From positions 1 through 64,000 of the forward strand of contig NZ_LT797704.1 in assembly GCF_900009135.1 (NCBI RefSeq): a stretch of 64,000 nt of DNA, given 5' to 3'. Numbering within the stretch: position 1 is the first letter of the stretch; every line of letters starts with the position of its first letter. Positions 18,610 to 27,901 of the stretch are shown here, in pieces. A program made the translations under genes and the position numbers. The stretch is from Planktothrix sp. PCC 11201. GTDB taxonomy: Bacteria > Cyanobacteriota > Cyanobacteriia > Cyanobacteriales > Microcoleaceae. The notes under the pieces were generated by a model. That model was not told the DNA's origin. It saw only the letters and a list, made by a program, of their open reading frames with translations, and did no database searches.

Positions 18610-18933
18610 TTAGGGCTGTTTTTCTAATTCCGACTTCATCCGTTCTAGGGTACGGTGCATCTGTTCAAACATTTGGTCGGGGGTAATTCCAAACTGACCG
18701 AGTTGGGTGCGTAACTGTTCAACGGTCATTTGGGCCATGAAATCCTCGGAGAGTTCAAACCGCTTCATGAAAATCCGGTAACGATCCATCACCGCTTCCA
18801 TTTGCTCAATATAGAGTTTTTTCCCCGCCCGATCAAACTTGCCATAATCACTCCCGAGTTTGATCATGGATTGATAATCTTCAAATAGCTGTTTAGCTTC
18901 TTGTTGAACGATGTCTGAATCAAAGAATCCCAT
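18610..18933 (-). CDS. DUF1825 family protein
   Basis: A 107-residue all-helical protein restricted to cyanobacteria and their relatives, starting MGFFDSDIVQQEAKQLFEDY. The conserved stretch MDRYRIFMKRFELSEDFMAQMTVEQL is not attached to any known activity. An open extension to 18975 is not needed, since the ATG at 18933 matches the usual family start. It lies upstream of lepA on the same strand, with a 117-base gap. Confidence 0.85.
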   Translation of the reverse strand: MGFFDSDIVQQEAKQLFEDYQSMIKLGSDYGKFDRAGKKLYIEQMEAVMDRYRIFMKRFELSEDFMAQMTVEQLRTQLGQFGITPDQMFEQMHRTLERMKSELEKQP

Positions 18934-19222
18934 AGTTTCTCGATTTTTTTTACTAGTAGGGGGTTTGAGTTTCATAGACTGGAAAGATTCTCTCCTATTT
19001 TAACCTTTTGAGAGGGGGTTACTCACACTCCCACAGGTGGCAATTTCCGTACTGATGGCCAGCGCAGAGGATCACAACCCGATTTAGGTCGCTTTTTGAG
19101 GAAGTGAGTGAATAAAGGTAATTGGTATTAGTCTCAAGAGTAGAATGCAATTATAGACTTTAATAATTCTTCTACACCGGGAGAATGGACTAAATTGAAT
19201 TTTAACGGCTAGGAACAAAATC

Positions 19223-20020
19223 ATGATCAAAATTATCAAACGACTCAGTATTATTTTTTCTGCCATTTTTCTGTTGAGTGGCTGTGTTAAATATGATGTG
19301 GGAGTGACATTTCAGGATCAAACCCATGGTCAAATTGTTCAAAAAATTCAATTGGGGGAACAATTAACCAAATTTAGTCATGATGTAGTAGATGAATGGA
19401 TATCTAGTTTAGAAGGACGGGTTAAACAGTTAAGAGGAAAAACAAAACGACTGTCTCAACAGGAAATATTAGTTACTATTCCTTTTAATAATGGTCAGGA
19501 TTTAGAGACAAAATTTAATCAATTTTTTAATCCTGCTGAATTCAACAATAAAAAATCCCAGAAAAAATCAGATATCGAACTTCCTAAATTTTCTGCAAAT
19601 TTAAACCTTAAACAAAATAATTGTTTTTTTGCCCTACGCAATCATCTCAACTTAGAATTAGATTTGCGATCGCTTTCCCTACTCTCCACCTCAGAAAATG
19701 TACTAATTAGTTCGGGGAATCTATTGAAATTAGAATTTGCCTTAACCACTCCCTGGGGTGCAACTGTGATTAATCCCATCGGTATTCCTGAAGGATCACA
19801 AGCACCTCTATTATTCAATGTTAATCTGGAGGGAAAACAGGTGATCTGGACACTTAAACCCGGAGAAATTAATCAATTAGAAGCGATTTTCTGGGTTCCC
19901 AGTCCGATTGGGATTGGGACAGTTATAATTATCCTAATCACGGCTTTAGGAATTTATCTCAAATATACTTTTATTCCCAAATTCAAAGCCGGACAATCCC
20001 CAATTCCCACTCGTGCTTAA
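19223..20020 (+). CDS. DUF3153 family lipoprotein
   Basis: Membrane-anchored protein of 265 aa. The N-terminus has a basic start, a hydrophobic stretch and the lipobox LLSGC (Cys at about residue 21). The mature start KYDVGVTFQDQTHGQIVQKI is the DUF3153 signature, and a second hydrophobic helix near the C-terminus (IGIGTVIIILITALGIYLKY) suggests an additional membrane anchor. Function is not known. AGGAA at 19211-19215 supports ATG 19223. Confidence 0.85.
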   Translation: MIKIIKRLSIIFSAIFLLSGCVKYDVGVTFQDQTHGQIVQKIQLGEQLTKFSHDVVDEWISSLEGRVKQLRGKTKRLSQQEILVTIPFNNGQDLETKFNQFFNPAEFNNKKSQKKSDIELPKFSANLNLKQNNCFFALRNHLNLELDLRSLSLLSTSENVLISSGNLLKLEFALTTPWGATVINPIGIPEGSQAPLLFNVNLEGKQVIWTLKPGEINQLEAIFWVPSPIGIGTVIIILITALGIYLKYTFIPKFKAGQSPIPTRA

Positions 20021-20057
20021 CCTAATTTCAAAGTCGCAAGTAGCGATAAAGTCCCTC

Positions 20058-20084
20058 GTAGAGACGTGCCACGGCGCGTCTCTC
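20058..20084. repeat. Palindromic repeat GTAGAGACG type
   Basis: GAGACGTGCC...GGCGCGTCTC hairpin, with a near-identical relative at 32635-32661 (GTAGAGACTTGCCACGGCGTGTCTT). It lies between the DUF3153 gene and scpA. These are dispersed intergenic units, possibly terminators. Confidence 0.65.
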
Positions 20085-20147
20085 CATTCAATATACTTGA
20101 AAACTGTTACTGAGCGAAGTCGAAGTATTACCCCAAACCCATTCCCC

Positions 20148-20171
20148 ATTCGTAATTCGTAATTCGTAATT
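20148..20171. repeat. STRR array, CGTAATT heptamer
   Basis: Three tandem CGTAATT heptamers immediately precede the scpA leader. Such arrays are common between genes in filamentous cyanobacteria and are usually unstable in copy number. Confidence 0.75.
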
Positions 20172-20233
20172 AATCAGGGTTTTGGTCTACAATAGTTTAG
20201 ATATGCAGCGAACTACTGAGTTTTGAACCTTCA

Positions 20234-21127
20234 GTGATTTCAGGCGATTCCGCAATTTATAGCCCTAACCCCATCGAACCCATTCCCCCACCCCTTGCCA
20301 CCCCTCAAGATGCGTTAACGGCTCTCTCAGAGGGGATTGCGCTTCTAATTGACCTGGCACAACGGGGGGAAATTGATCCTTGGGATGTGCAGGTAATTGA
20401 TGTAATTGATCGTTATTTAAGTAAACTGACCCCCCCAGAGGAATCAAGCTCCAGCAACAATTTTGCTGAGTTGTCCCAGTCAGGTCAGGCGTTTTTGTAT
20501 GCCTCCATGTTAGTCTTGCTCAAGGCTGATAGTTTAATGGCGACGGAAACCCTCGACCCTAGTGCGGGCTTAATCGAGGGGGAAGAATTCCTTGACCCTG
20601 AAGATGAGGGAAATGGGATTCAGCGCCCCCAACAACTGGAAAAACAAATCCGGCGGCGGGCTGTTGCCAAAATTCCCCAAAAACGGCAAGTGACGTTGCA
20701 AGAACTGATTGAACAGTTGCAACTGATGGCTGCTACCATTGCCGCCCAAAAAGCCCGTCCCCGTCCCCGGGCGAATACGGCCAAAAGCAGAGCCACTACC
20801 GCAAAGGCGATCGCTGAGTTGGCCCACCAAGAAAATTTAGTCGAAATGGCCTCAGAAGTTGAGCGACTCTTAAACCAAGGATCACAACAGAGTCCAGAAT
20901 GGTTTGATTTGGAGCAGTTACTGAGCCTGTGGTTGGAGATGAAGCAACCGGAACAGCCTCCGCCCCCAGAAGAAATTCCCATTCAGCATGGCCCCAATCA
21001 TGATCGGGTGGGGGTGTTTTGGGCTCTATTATTATTATCGGCCCAATCTAAAGTGGAACTCGCTCAAGAGGAATTTTATCAAGACCTAAAAGTTCGTTCT
21101 TTGACAGAACCACCTGCAAAGTCTTGA
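20234..21127 (+). CDS. scpA: Segregation and condensation protein A
   Basis: Kleisin subunit that bridges SMC heads and binds ScpB in the bacterial condensin. The conserved N-terminal helix reads ALTALSEGIALLIDLAQRGEIDPWDVQVIDVIDRYL in pieces, followed by AFLYASMLVLLKADSLM. The C-terminal winged-helix part ends in VGVFWALLLLSAQSKVELAQEEFYQDL. The Pro/Ala-rich linker (about residues 165-185) is longer than in Firmicutes but usual for cyanobacteria. It uses GTG 20234. ScpB is not in this window. Confidence 0.88.
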   Translation: MISGDSAIYSPNPIEPIPPPLATPQDALTALSEGIALLIDLAQRGEIDPWDVQVIDVIDRYLSKLTPPEESSSSNNFAELSQSGQAFLYASMLVLLKADSLMATETLDPSAGLIEGEEFLDPEDEGNGIQRPQQLEKQIRRRAVAKIPQKRQVTLQELIEQLQLMAATIAAQKARPRPRANTAKSRATTAKAIAELAHQENLVEMASEVERLLNQGSQQSPEWFDLEQLLSLWLEMKQPEQPPPPEEIPIQHGPNHDRVGVFWALLLLSAQSKVELAQEEFYQDLKVRSLTEPPAKS

Positions 21128-21344
21128 AATCAAGGGATTTGAACTTTTCTGGGATCTTACGGATTAAGCACCATGAACCTTGATAGGCTATTAATTGACG
21201 AGCATACTCAAAACTCAGATTGTAGAATGGAGCAGTTCTGCTGTGCAACTGCTTCGTGAATACAAAGCAATTGCTGATTTTGATCAATGATTTGCGTCTG
21301 AGTGAATAATTTTAAACATAGCTTAGGGTTGTGAGGAAGTGAAC

Positions 21345-22502
21345 ATGAAAGCCATGATTTTAGCAGCCGGAAAAGGAACTCGTATCCGTCCAATTACTTA
21401 TACCATTCCTAAACCTTTAATTCCGATCCTGCAAAAACCAGTGATGGAATTTTTGGTAGAATTACTACGAACGCACGGTTTTGACCAAATTATGGTCAAT
21501 GTCAGTCATTTAGCTGATGAAATTGAAAACTATTTTCGTGATGGTCAAAAGTTTGGCGTTCATATCGCCTATTCTTTTGAGGGACGAATTGAAGACGGAA
21601 ATTTAATTGGAGAAGCATTAGGTTCGGCCGGAGGGATGAAACGAATTCAAGATTTTAATCCCTTTTTTGATGATACTTTTGTGGTTTTATGTGGCGATGC
21701 TTTAATTGATTTAGATTTAAGCGCGGCGGTAAAATGGCATAAAGAAAAGGGAGCCATTGCCACTATTGTGATGAAATCTGTTCCTAAAAATGAAGTTTCT
21801 AGTTATGGGGTTGTGGTCACTGATGAAACAGGTCGGGTTAAAGCTTTCCAGGAAAAACCCCCGGTGAATGAAGCCCTCAGTACAGATATTAATACGGGGA
21901 TTTATATTTTTGAGCCAGAGATTTTTAAATATATTCCTTCGGGGTGTGAGTATGATATTGGGAGTGAATTATTTCCCCATTTAGTAGAAATTGATGCTCC
22001 TTTTTATGGGATTTCTATGGATTTTGAATGGGTAGATATTGGGAAAGTCCCTGACTATTGGCAAGCCATTCGCAGTGTGCTATTAGGATATATTAAAAAT
22101 GTTTCTATTCCTGGTCAACAGGTGCGTCCGGGGATATATACGGGGCTGAATGTGGCGGTAAATTGGGATAAAGTCAATATCCAAGGCCCGGTTTATATTG
22201 GCGGAATGACTCAGATTGAGGATGGAGCGACGATTATTGGCCCGACAATGATTGGCCCAAATTGCTGGGTTTGTAGCGATGCCTATGTGGATAATAGCGT
22301 GATTTTTGAATATTCCCGTTTGGGGCAGGGAGTCCGTTTAGTGGATAAATTGGTATTTGGGCGCTATTGTGTGGATAAGCTAGGGGCTTCTATTGATGTA
22401 CAAGCGGCGGCACTTGATTGGTTAATTACGGATACCCGTCAAGTTTTTAATAATCAATCTTCTGAACGACAAGCAATCGTCGATTTATTAGATAATACTT
22501 AA
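21345..22502 (+). CDS. NDP-sugar pyrophosphorylase with left-handed beta-helix tail
   Basis: Nucleotidyltransferase that activates a hexose-1-phosphate. The N-terminal Rossmann-like domain has the signature AAGKGTRIRPITYTIPKPL, then GDALIDLDL for the metal site. The C-terminus from about residue 245 carries imperfect hexapeptide repeats (VYIGGMTQIEDGATIIGPTM) that form a left-handed beta-helix. It is closest in pattern to mannose-1-phosphate guanylyltransferase/glucose-1-phosphate transferase homologues; the exact sugar is unclear. AGGAA precedes ATG 21345, which I prefer to GTG 21339. priA follows. Confidence 0.85.
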   Translation: MKAMILAAGKGTRIRPITYTIPKPLIPILQKPVMEFLVELLRTHGFDQIMVNVSHLADEIENYFRDGQKFGVHIAYSFEGRIEDGNLIGEALGSAGGMKRIQDFNPFFDDTFVVLCGDALIDLDLSAAVKWHKEKGAIATIVMKSVPKNEVSSYGVVVTDETGRVKAFQEKPPVNEALSTDINTGIYIFEPEIFKYIPSGCEYDIGSELFPHLVEIDAPFYGISMDFEWVDIGKVPDYWQAIRSVLLGYIKNVSIPGQQVRPGIYTGLNVAVNWDKVNIQGPVYIGGMTQIEDGATIIGPTMIGPNCWVCSDAYVDNSVIFEYSRLGQGVRLVDKLVFGRYCVDKLGASIDVQAAALDWLITDTRQVFNNQSSERQAIVDLLDNT

Positions 22503-22576
22503 TCTAAGCGGTGTCGGTGTTCGGTTTTCCTGCTCCGTTACCCGCCACCGGAATTAACACTCAACAAAAACTGCTG

Positions 22577-25120
22577 ATGTCTTCTTTGATTTACGATCAA
22601 TCTAAGTTTATTGTTGCTGAATCGGGTGCATCTTACTATCAGGATGATTCGGGTGATTTTTCTGTGGGTTCAGGATCATTTGTTGAAGTATTAGTAGATG
22701 TTCCTTATGGTTTTAATACAGACGAACAAGAAGAACAAAAACTATTTACATATCGAGTTTCTCAAGATTTAATCATCAAACCTGGAGATATTGTTAGTGT
22801 TCCTTTTGGGAATCAACAATTAGGTGGAATTGTGATCCAGTTAATGAATAAACTGCCTCCAGATTTACCTGAAAATAAAGTTAAAGCTGTTGAAGATATT
22901 ATTTGTAATGGTTTCTTCCCTTCAACCTATTGGCAACTATTACAGCAAGTTTCTAATTATTATCAAACCCCTTTAATTCAAGTGATTCGGACGGCTTTAC
23001 CCCCGGGATTATTAGGGAAAAGTCAACGTCGTATCCGTTTAATTCCTGAAGCTATTCCCCGGGATGCTCAATTATTTTTAAATCCGGCGGCGAATTCTAT
23101 TTTAAAACTTTTGCAATCTTCAGTTACAGGAGATTGTACTTGGAAATATTTAAAACAAAATGTGATTAATTCTCAACGGGGGTTAAAAGATTTATTACAA
23201 CGAAACTGGATCGAAAGTTATTTAGAACCCCCCAGTCCTCCCCGTCCCAAATTAAAACAGGCGGTTACGTTAGTTGATGATATTATCCCCTTAGATTTAA
23301 CCTCCCGTCAACAGGAAGTTTTAATTCTGGTGATTAAAGTTCTCAAGCAACAGGGGGGAGAACTGTGGTTGAATGATTTAATTAAAATTTGTAGTACCAG
23401 TTCTAGTCTGTTAAAAAACTTAGCTGAAAAAGGCTGTATTGTAATTACTGAAAGAGAAGTTCTCAGACAGGATCAAGGAATTTTTCAAACTTCCGATCAG
23501 CCTAAACTTTTAAATCAATATCAAACGGAATCTTTACAAGCAATTAACTGTTTATCCAGCTATGCTCAAATTTTATTACACGGGGTTACGGGTTCGGGAA
23601 AAACCGAAGTTTATTTACAAGCGATCGCCCCTATTCTAAACATCGGAAAATCCGCCCTAGTCTTAGTTCCTGAAATTGGCTTGACTCCTCAATTAACTGA
23701 CCGATTTCGCGCCCGTTTTGGCGAGCAAGTCTTTGTCTATCATAGCGCTCTTTCCGTGGGAGAACGGTATGATACTTGGCGGAATATGACCCTCGGTTTA
23801 CCCCAAATTATTATCGGAACTCGTTCGGCTATTTTCGCACCTTTACCGAAATTAGGATTAATTATTTTAGATGAAGAACATGATAGCAGTTTCAAACAAG
23901 ATCAACCTTCTCCCTGTTATCATGCCCGAAAAGTTGCCCAATGGCGGGCGGAATTAGAAAATTGTCCCTTAATTTTAGGATCGGCAACTCCCTCCTTAGA
24001 AAGTTGGTTAGAAATTAAACAAAAAACTCAACAAAATCGGTTTTATTTATCCCTTCCCGAACGTATTCAAGCGCGACCCATGCCGCCAATAAAAATAGTT
24101 GATCTGCGCCAAGAATTGCGTCAAGGAAATCGCTCTATTTTTAGTGATGATTTACAAACCGCCCTACATCAATTAAAAGCAACTCGTCAACAAGGAATAT
24201 TATTTATTCATCGTCGCGGACATAGTACCTTTGTTTCCTGTCGGAGTTGCGGTTATGTAATGGAATGTCCCCATTGTGATGTATCCTTAGCCTATCATCA
24301 TGAACATCAAAATGCCGCCCAACTTTTAAGATGTCATTATTGTAATTATAGCCAACTCTATCCCCAACGCTGTCCCGATTGTGACTCTCCTTATTTTAAA
24401 CATTTTGGCAGTGGAACGCAACGGGTTACAGAAGAATTAAATCGGTTATTTCCTGAGTTGAAATGTATTCGATTTGATAGTGATACTACCTCTCGAAAAA
24501 ATGCCCATCGCACCCTATTAACTCAGTTTGCCAATGGAGAAGCGGATTTATTAGTGGGAACCCAAATGTTAACTAAAGGATTAGATTTAGAGTCCGTTAG
24601 TTTAGTGGGAATTGTATCCGCAGATGGGTTATTACATTTATCAGATTATCGAGCTAGTGAACGGGCTTTTCAAACCTTAGTCCAGGTAGCGGGACGGGCG
24701 GGACGGGGCAATGATCCCGGGCGAGTAATTTTACAAACCTACACCCCCGAACATCCGGTGATTCAAGCGGTACAACGTCATGATTATGAGTCTTTTGTTG
24801 CTACGGAATTACAACAGCGACAGGAGTTAAATTATCCGCCCTATGGTCGTTTAATATTGTTACGTTTGAGTAGTTTTAATCAGCAAGATGTTGAACAAAC
24901 TGCCCAAAGATTAGCAGAGTTTTTATTGGAAAATAATCCTAATTCTGATTTTGAATTATTGGGCCCGGCTCCGGCTCCAATTCTTAGGGTCGCTAACCGT
25001 TATCGCTGGCAAATTTTAATTAAAACTGCTCAAGATTCTTCTATTATTTTACCTAAATTTTCTGATTTTAATTCCGGTTCTGTTTATATTACAATTGATA
25101 TTGATCCTTTGCATTTATAG
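22577..25120 (+). CDS. priA: Primosomal protein N' (PriA helicase)
   Basis: Restarts stalled replication forks. The N-terminal 3'-DNA-binding domain holds FVEVLVDVPYG and VSVPFGNQQLGGIV. The helicase has Walker A GVTGSGKTE and the DEEH box ILDEEHD. Between the two lobes is an eight-cysteine zinc insertion (CRSCGYVMECPHC ... CHYCNYSQLYPQRCPDC), unique to PriA. The last segment, LLGPAPAPILRVANRYRWQ, is the family C-terminus. The frame is open back to 22511, but that extension looks non-coding, so I use ATG 22577; this start is uncertain. Confidence 0.93.
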   Translation: MSSLIYDQSKFIVAESGASYYQDDSGDFSVGSGSFVEVLVDVPYGFNTDEQEEQKLFTYRVSQDLIIKPGDIVSVPFGNQQLGGIVIQLMNKLPPDLPENKVKAVEDIICNGFFPSTYWQLLQQVSNYYQTPLIQVIRTALPPGLLGKSQRRIRLIPEAIPRDAQLFLNPAANSILKLLQSSVTGDCTWKYLKQNVINSQRGLKDLLQRNWIESYLEPPSPPRPKLKQAVTLVDDIIPLDLTSRQQEVLILVIKVLKQQGGELWLNDLIKICSTSSSLLKNLAEKGCIVITEREVLRQDQGIFQTSDQPKLLNQYQTESLQAINCLSSYAQILLHGVTGSGKTEVYLQAIAPILNIGKSALVLVPEIGLTPQLTDRFRARFGEQVFVYHSALSVGERYDTWRNMTLGLPQIIIGTRSAIFAPLPKLGLIILDEEHDSSFKQDQPSPCYHARKVAQWRAELENCPLILGSATPSLESWLEIKQKTQQNRFYLSLPERIQARPMPPIKIVDLRQELRQGNRSIFSDDLQTALHQLKATRQQGILFIHRRGHSTFVSCRSCGYVMECPHCDVSLAYHHEHQNAAQLLRCHYCNYSQLYPQRCPDCDSPYFKHFGSGTQRVTEELNRLFPELKCIRFDSDTTSRKNAHRTLLTQFANGEADLLVGTQMLTKGLDLESVSLVGIVSADGLLHLSDYRASERAFQTLVQVAGRAGRGNDPGRVILQTYTPEHPVIQAVQRHDYESFVATELQQRQELNYPPYGRLILLRLSSFNQQDVEQTAQRLAEFLLENNPNSDFELLGPAPAPILRVANRYRWQILIKTAQDSSIILPKFSDFNSGSVYITIDIDPLHL

Positions 25121-25147
25121 AGGTTTTTGACTTGTGATTTTAGGGTT

Positions 25148-25483
25148 TCAAGCAACGCCAAAGCCTGTATATTTTCTAACCCCAGGTTCGTGAAATCCTA
25201 AAACAATGTCTTCTTGAGATATCCCGGCTTTTAAGAGGTCGTTAGTAATCCCATATTCTGTATTATCACACTGAATCCAAACTTTATGATTGAGGATTTC
25301 AACATGAATTAAACAACTATGAATGTGGCGTTGATTTTCCCAACCTTCTGAAAGGATTAAGTATTGATCATTAATTAGATCAAAGACTTTGCAATTTCTG
25401 ATATTCACATTAGCATAAGCAATCTGACTATAAGGGTCGAGAACTGAGACAATAATTTGGCGGTAATGGTTTAGTTTATCCAT
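25148..25483 (-). CDS. xisI: XisI family protein
   Basis: A 111-residue protein matching XisI, first known as a factor controlling excision of the fdxN element during Anabaena heterocyst development, and now found widely in cyanobacteria as xisH-xisI pairs. Family pattern: MDKLNHYRQIIVSVLDPYS, then YLILSEGWENQRHIHSCLIHVEI, and the C-terminal VLGFHEPGVRKYTGF. It overlaps xisH by 13 bases and is surely co-translated. No recombinase gene (xisF) or element boundary is visible here, so the role is open. Confidence 0.92.
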   Translation of the reverse strand: MDKLNHYRQIIVSVLDPYSQIAYANVNIRNCKVFDLINDQYLILSEGWENQRHIHSCLIHVEILNHKVWIQCDNTEYGITNDLLKAGISQEDIVLGFHEPGVRKYTGFGVA

Positions 25484-25887
25484 TGAATCACAACCTCCTG
25501 TTCTGGTTCAAAAACAAGTAATTTGATTGTTTTATCTTCTAACAATATTTTTCCAATTTCTTCTGTAAATAAACGATTAAATACAGGTTCACGAATTGCT
25601 AGATAAAGTATTCTTTCACAACCCAGACGGCTTAAAACTTTCTCGTATAAAATGTATTGACCTAGGGCATTTTTTAAATCTTCTATTTCAGATGGACTAA
25701 TGAAACTTTTCACTTCGACGGCTATTTTTTGTTCCAGCTTTTCAGCAATTAATAACTTATCGGCGGCTAAGTCAATGAAAATATCTTTATTACCTATTTT
25801 CAGACTTAGATGATCATGGATAATGATCCAGCCATCTTTAATAAGTGCATTTTTAACGGTGTCATGGTAAATATCTTTGGCTGGCAT
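25471..25887 (-). CDS. xisH: XisH family protein
   Basis: Partner of XisI, 138 aa. The fold resembles a PD-(D/E)xK nuclease: IFIDLAADKLLIAEK followed by IAVEVKSFISPSEIEDLKNALGQY, where EVKSF gives the ExK pair. Family start MPAKDIYHDTVKNALIKDGW fits ATG 25887. The pair is frequent in multiple copies and behaves like accessory genes. Nuclease activity and toxin-antitoxin-like behaviour have been suggested by pattern only; I treat both as inference. Confidence 0.92.
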   Translation of the reverse strand: MPAKDIYHDTVKNALIKDGWIIIHDHLSLKIGNKDIFIDLAADKLLIAEKLEQKIAVEVKSFISPSEIEDLKNALGQYILYEKVLSRLGCERILYLAIREPVFNRLFTEEIGKILLEDKTIKLLVFEPEQEVVIQWIN

Positions 25888-25906
25888 TTGTATACTATAT
25901 CTATAA

Positions 25907-26620
25907 TTATAAAATATGGCGATAGAGATGTAACGGGAGTTTTGACCGTTTTTTAAAATCGAGAAAAGACTTATAACTTCCGCGCTGTTGACGTTCTAAA
26001 ACAATAATTTTAGCTGCATTGAGATGCAATCCTAAACTCACTAATTCATCCATGGATAAAACATTTAACCGTCGCCATGAATGATGAATTTCTCTATTAA
26101 TATCAAACCCAAATGAAACTAAAGGCTCAATCCTTTTTAACGTGGCTTCAGGAATTCCAATTAATTCGGAAAGTTCTTCTAAACTCGTGAAATTATAGCC
26201 TTCCCGTTTCATTTCTTCAATTTCATTAGCATAAACAATTGGTAAATCTAAGCCATGAACTAAGTCATGTTTAGAACAATTATTAATATCAATTTGATCT
26301 CGATGTTTAGCGATTAATTTAATCAGGTGGGATTCATGGGAGTTGGTTAAAGAATTAGGATAGGTTTTGGCTAAAAATTCTTTTTTCAGGGCGATCGCCG
26401 TGGCAATTTGAGCAATCCAAATAATTCCGCTCCAAGAACTATTTGATAGGATAAAAGCTGCCGCCACAAACCCTAAACCAGTGTAAACCCAGGATTGGGT
26501 TTTGGTTTTACTCCCCGCATAAACAATGGCTAATCCTCCTAATACGGGAAACAAAGACCAGTATAACCACTGCGGGGTTTTCTGAAACCATTGGGATAGA
26601 TTAGACACCTTGAATGTCAC
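25907..26620 (-). CDS. Membrane protein with C-terminal helix-hairpin-helix repeats
   Basis: The N-terminal ~75 residues have two to three membrane helices (WLYWSLFPVLGGLAIVYAG; YTGLGFVAAAFILS; IIWIAQIATAIAL). The rest is soluble and holds ComEA-like helix-hairpin-helix segments: INNCSKHDLVHGLDLPIVYANEI, SLEELSELIGIPEATLKRI and NVLSMDELVSLGLHLNAAK. Such repeats usually bind DNA or act as protein modules. GTG 26620 nearly overlaps its own AGGAG, so GTG 26608 may be the real start. It follows the TM2-SHOCT gene by 12 bases, indicating an operon. Confidence 0.72.
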   Translation of the reverse strand: MTFKVSNLSQWFQKTPQWLYWSLFPVLGGLAIVYAGSKTKTQSWVYTGLGFVAAAFILSNSSWSGIIWIAQIATAIALKKEFLAKTYPNSLTNSHESHLIKLIAKHRDQIDINNCSKHDLVHGLDLPIVYANEIEEMKREGYNFTSLEELSELIGIPEATLKRIEPLVSFGFDINREIHHSWRRLNVLSMDELVSLGLHLNAAKIIVLERQQRGSYKSFLDFKKRSKLPLHLYRHIL

Positions 26621-26632
26621 TCCTATTAATAT

Positions 26633-26980
26633 TTACAATTCATTTAATAATTTGCGACGTTTTTCTTCATATTCTTCGGCGGTAATCGCATCTTGGTCAT
26701 AGAGTTTTTTCAGTTGAGCAATGGCGGTAGTGACATCCTGTCGAGAATGGCTCCCATTTAAAACTGCGGTATTTACACCGGGATTAAATTTACCATCAAA
26801 GGCTTGATCGGACATTAATAATAAACCCAGAAAATCAAAGAAGGCAAGAATAGCGGGAATAAAAGTCCAGGAAAATAGGAAATAGAGAATTCCGCCAAAG
26901 TTTTCCCCTAAATAAAACTTATGAATTCCAAATGCACCTAAAAAGAAAGCGAGTAAGGCAGCTAAAAATTTATTTTTCAT
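26633..26980 (-). CDS. TM2 domain protein with C-terminal SHOCT motif
   Basis: A 115-residue inner-membrane protein. The TM2 domain reads KNKFLAALLAFFLGAFGIHKFYLG then a second hydrophobic segment, with the FGIHKFYLG motif typical of TM2. The end carries a short SHOCT helix pair (AIAQLKKLYDQDAITAEEYEEKR). SHOCT is linked to oligomerisation or membrane/nucleic acid attachment. AGGAGA eight bases upstream fixes ATG 26980. Its neighbours are a small membrane protein upstream and the helix-hairpin-helix membrane protein downstream. Confidence 0.88.
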   Translation of the reverse strand: MKNKFLAALLAFFLGAFGIHKFYLGENFGGILYFLFSWTFIPAILAFFDFLGLLLMSDQAFDGKFNPGVNTAVLNGSHSRQDVTTAIAQLKKLYDQDAITAEEYEEKRRKLLNEL

Positions 26981-27039
26981 GAGGTTTTCTCCTGAATTTA
27001 AAATATTCAAAAGACTAATCTAAGTTAAATCAGTGGGAA

Positions 27040-27264
27040 TTAGAGATCAATTTTGCGGGTGGGGCTTTTGGAAAGCCTAGCTATCATAAAGTATAACAAA
27101 ACCATAGAAGTTTGTACTTCTATGAGTGTTAAATATCCCTTAACAAAAATATTAGAATCCCAAGTCGAATTGAAATAAAAAATCAGAAGACCCAGTACAC
27201 CGTAGGACAGGAAACGGAATCGACTCCACAAGGGCTTGGGTTGATTAGTCTTAGAAAGAGTCAT
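27040..27264 (-). CDS. Small two-helix membrane protein
   Basis: A 74-residue protein with two hydrophobic segments (LSYGVLGLLIFYF and LTLIEVQTSMVLLYFMIA) separated by a short polar loop, and a basic C-terminus. I recognise no family. An AAGGATG-type ribosome-binding site lies nine bases before ATG 27264. It is the first gene of a leftward run (59 bases to TM2-SHOCT), so it is likely co-expressed with the TM2 and helix-hairpin-helix proteins. Confidence 0.6.
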   Translation of the reverse strand: MTLSKTNQPKPLWSRFRFLSYGVLGLLIFYFNSTWDSNIFVKGYLTLIEVQTSMVLLYFMIARLSKSPTRKIDL

Positions 27265-27556
27265 ATTGAATTACACATCCTTAGGAGTCAAAGATAAAAC
27301 CTTATAAGATTTTCAAATCCCCTATATTACTTTAACACATCCAAATTAAAAGATTCCGCAATTAATAAGTCTTCAATTCCCCTTGAGTCTTGGGATCTTG
27401 AGGGGTTGTAGTCAAAACTCGTATCCTGTGCTACACCATGTCTAAAAATATTTGCTATCTTCATAACAACACATATCTTCCTAGAAGGTAGTGGACAATT
27501 TGTCAAATACTTGTTACACTTGTTAACAATACTGGAGAACCCGTAAGGAGTCAGCC

Positions 27557-27754
27557 ATGAACCAACCCGCAGAGTTATCTCTTGAGCAACAATTCAGCCT
27601 CACCTCCTTCAAGATGCAAGTCGGTCAAATGAGTCCAGAACAGGCTCAGGAGTTTTTGATTAATCTCTATGAACACATGATGGTCAGGGAAAATATGTAT
27701 CAACATTTTCTCAAACACCATTGGGGACTCGAACCCAATTTTGCCCAGGAGTAG
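27557..27754 (+). CDS. nblA: Phycobilisome degradation protein NblA
   Basis: A 65-residue adaptor that marks phycobilisomes for Clp-dependent proteolysis in nitrogen or sulfur starvation. The family core is plain: LSLEQQFSLTSFKMQVGQMS, PEQAQEFLINLYEHMMVREN, then LKHHWGLEP. Two helices form the dimer. AAGGAG at 27545-27550 gives an ideal spacing to ATG 27557. The upstream region is AT-rich; I did not find an exact GTA-N8-TAC NtcA site, though TTGTTACACTTGTTAACAA near 27510-27529 is an imperfect inverted repeat that could be regulatory. Confidence 0.95.
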   Translation: MNQPAELSLEQQFSLTSFKMQVGQMSPEQAQEFLINLYEHMMVRENMYQHFLKHHWGLEPNFAQE

Positions 27755-27901
27755 ACCTTGAAGCGTTTACAGTCGGCGACCTCTATCTTTCACTTTTTTC
27801 CGTCGCTCGGAAACAAGTTAAGGTAATGGGGCGTCAAACTGCTGATTTCAACTCACTTGGGGTTAAATTTTGATTCCAGATCAGCCCGGAACTCTTATTT
27901 A

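Noticed and set aside
27506-27533. NtcA box upstream of nblA
   Set aside because: The TTGTTA...TAACAA repeat does not fit GTA-N8-TAC; only a weak inverted repeat can be claimed.
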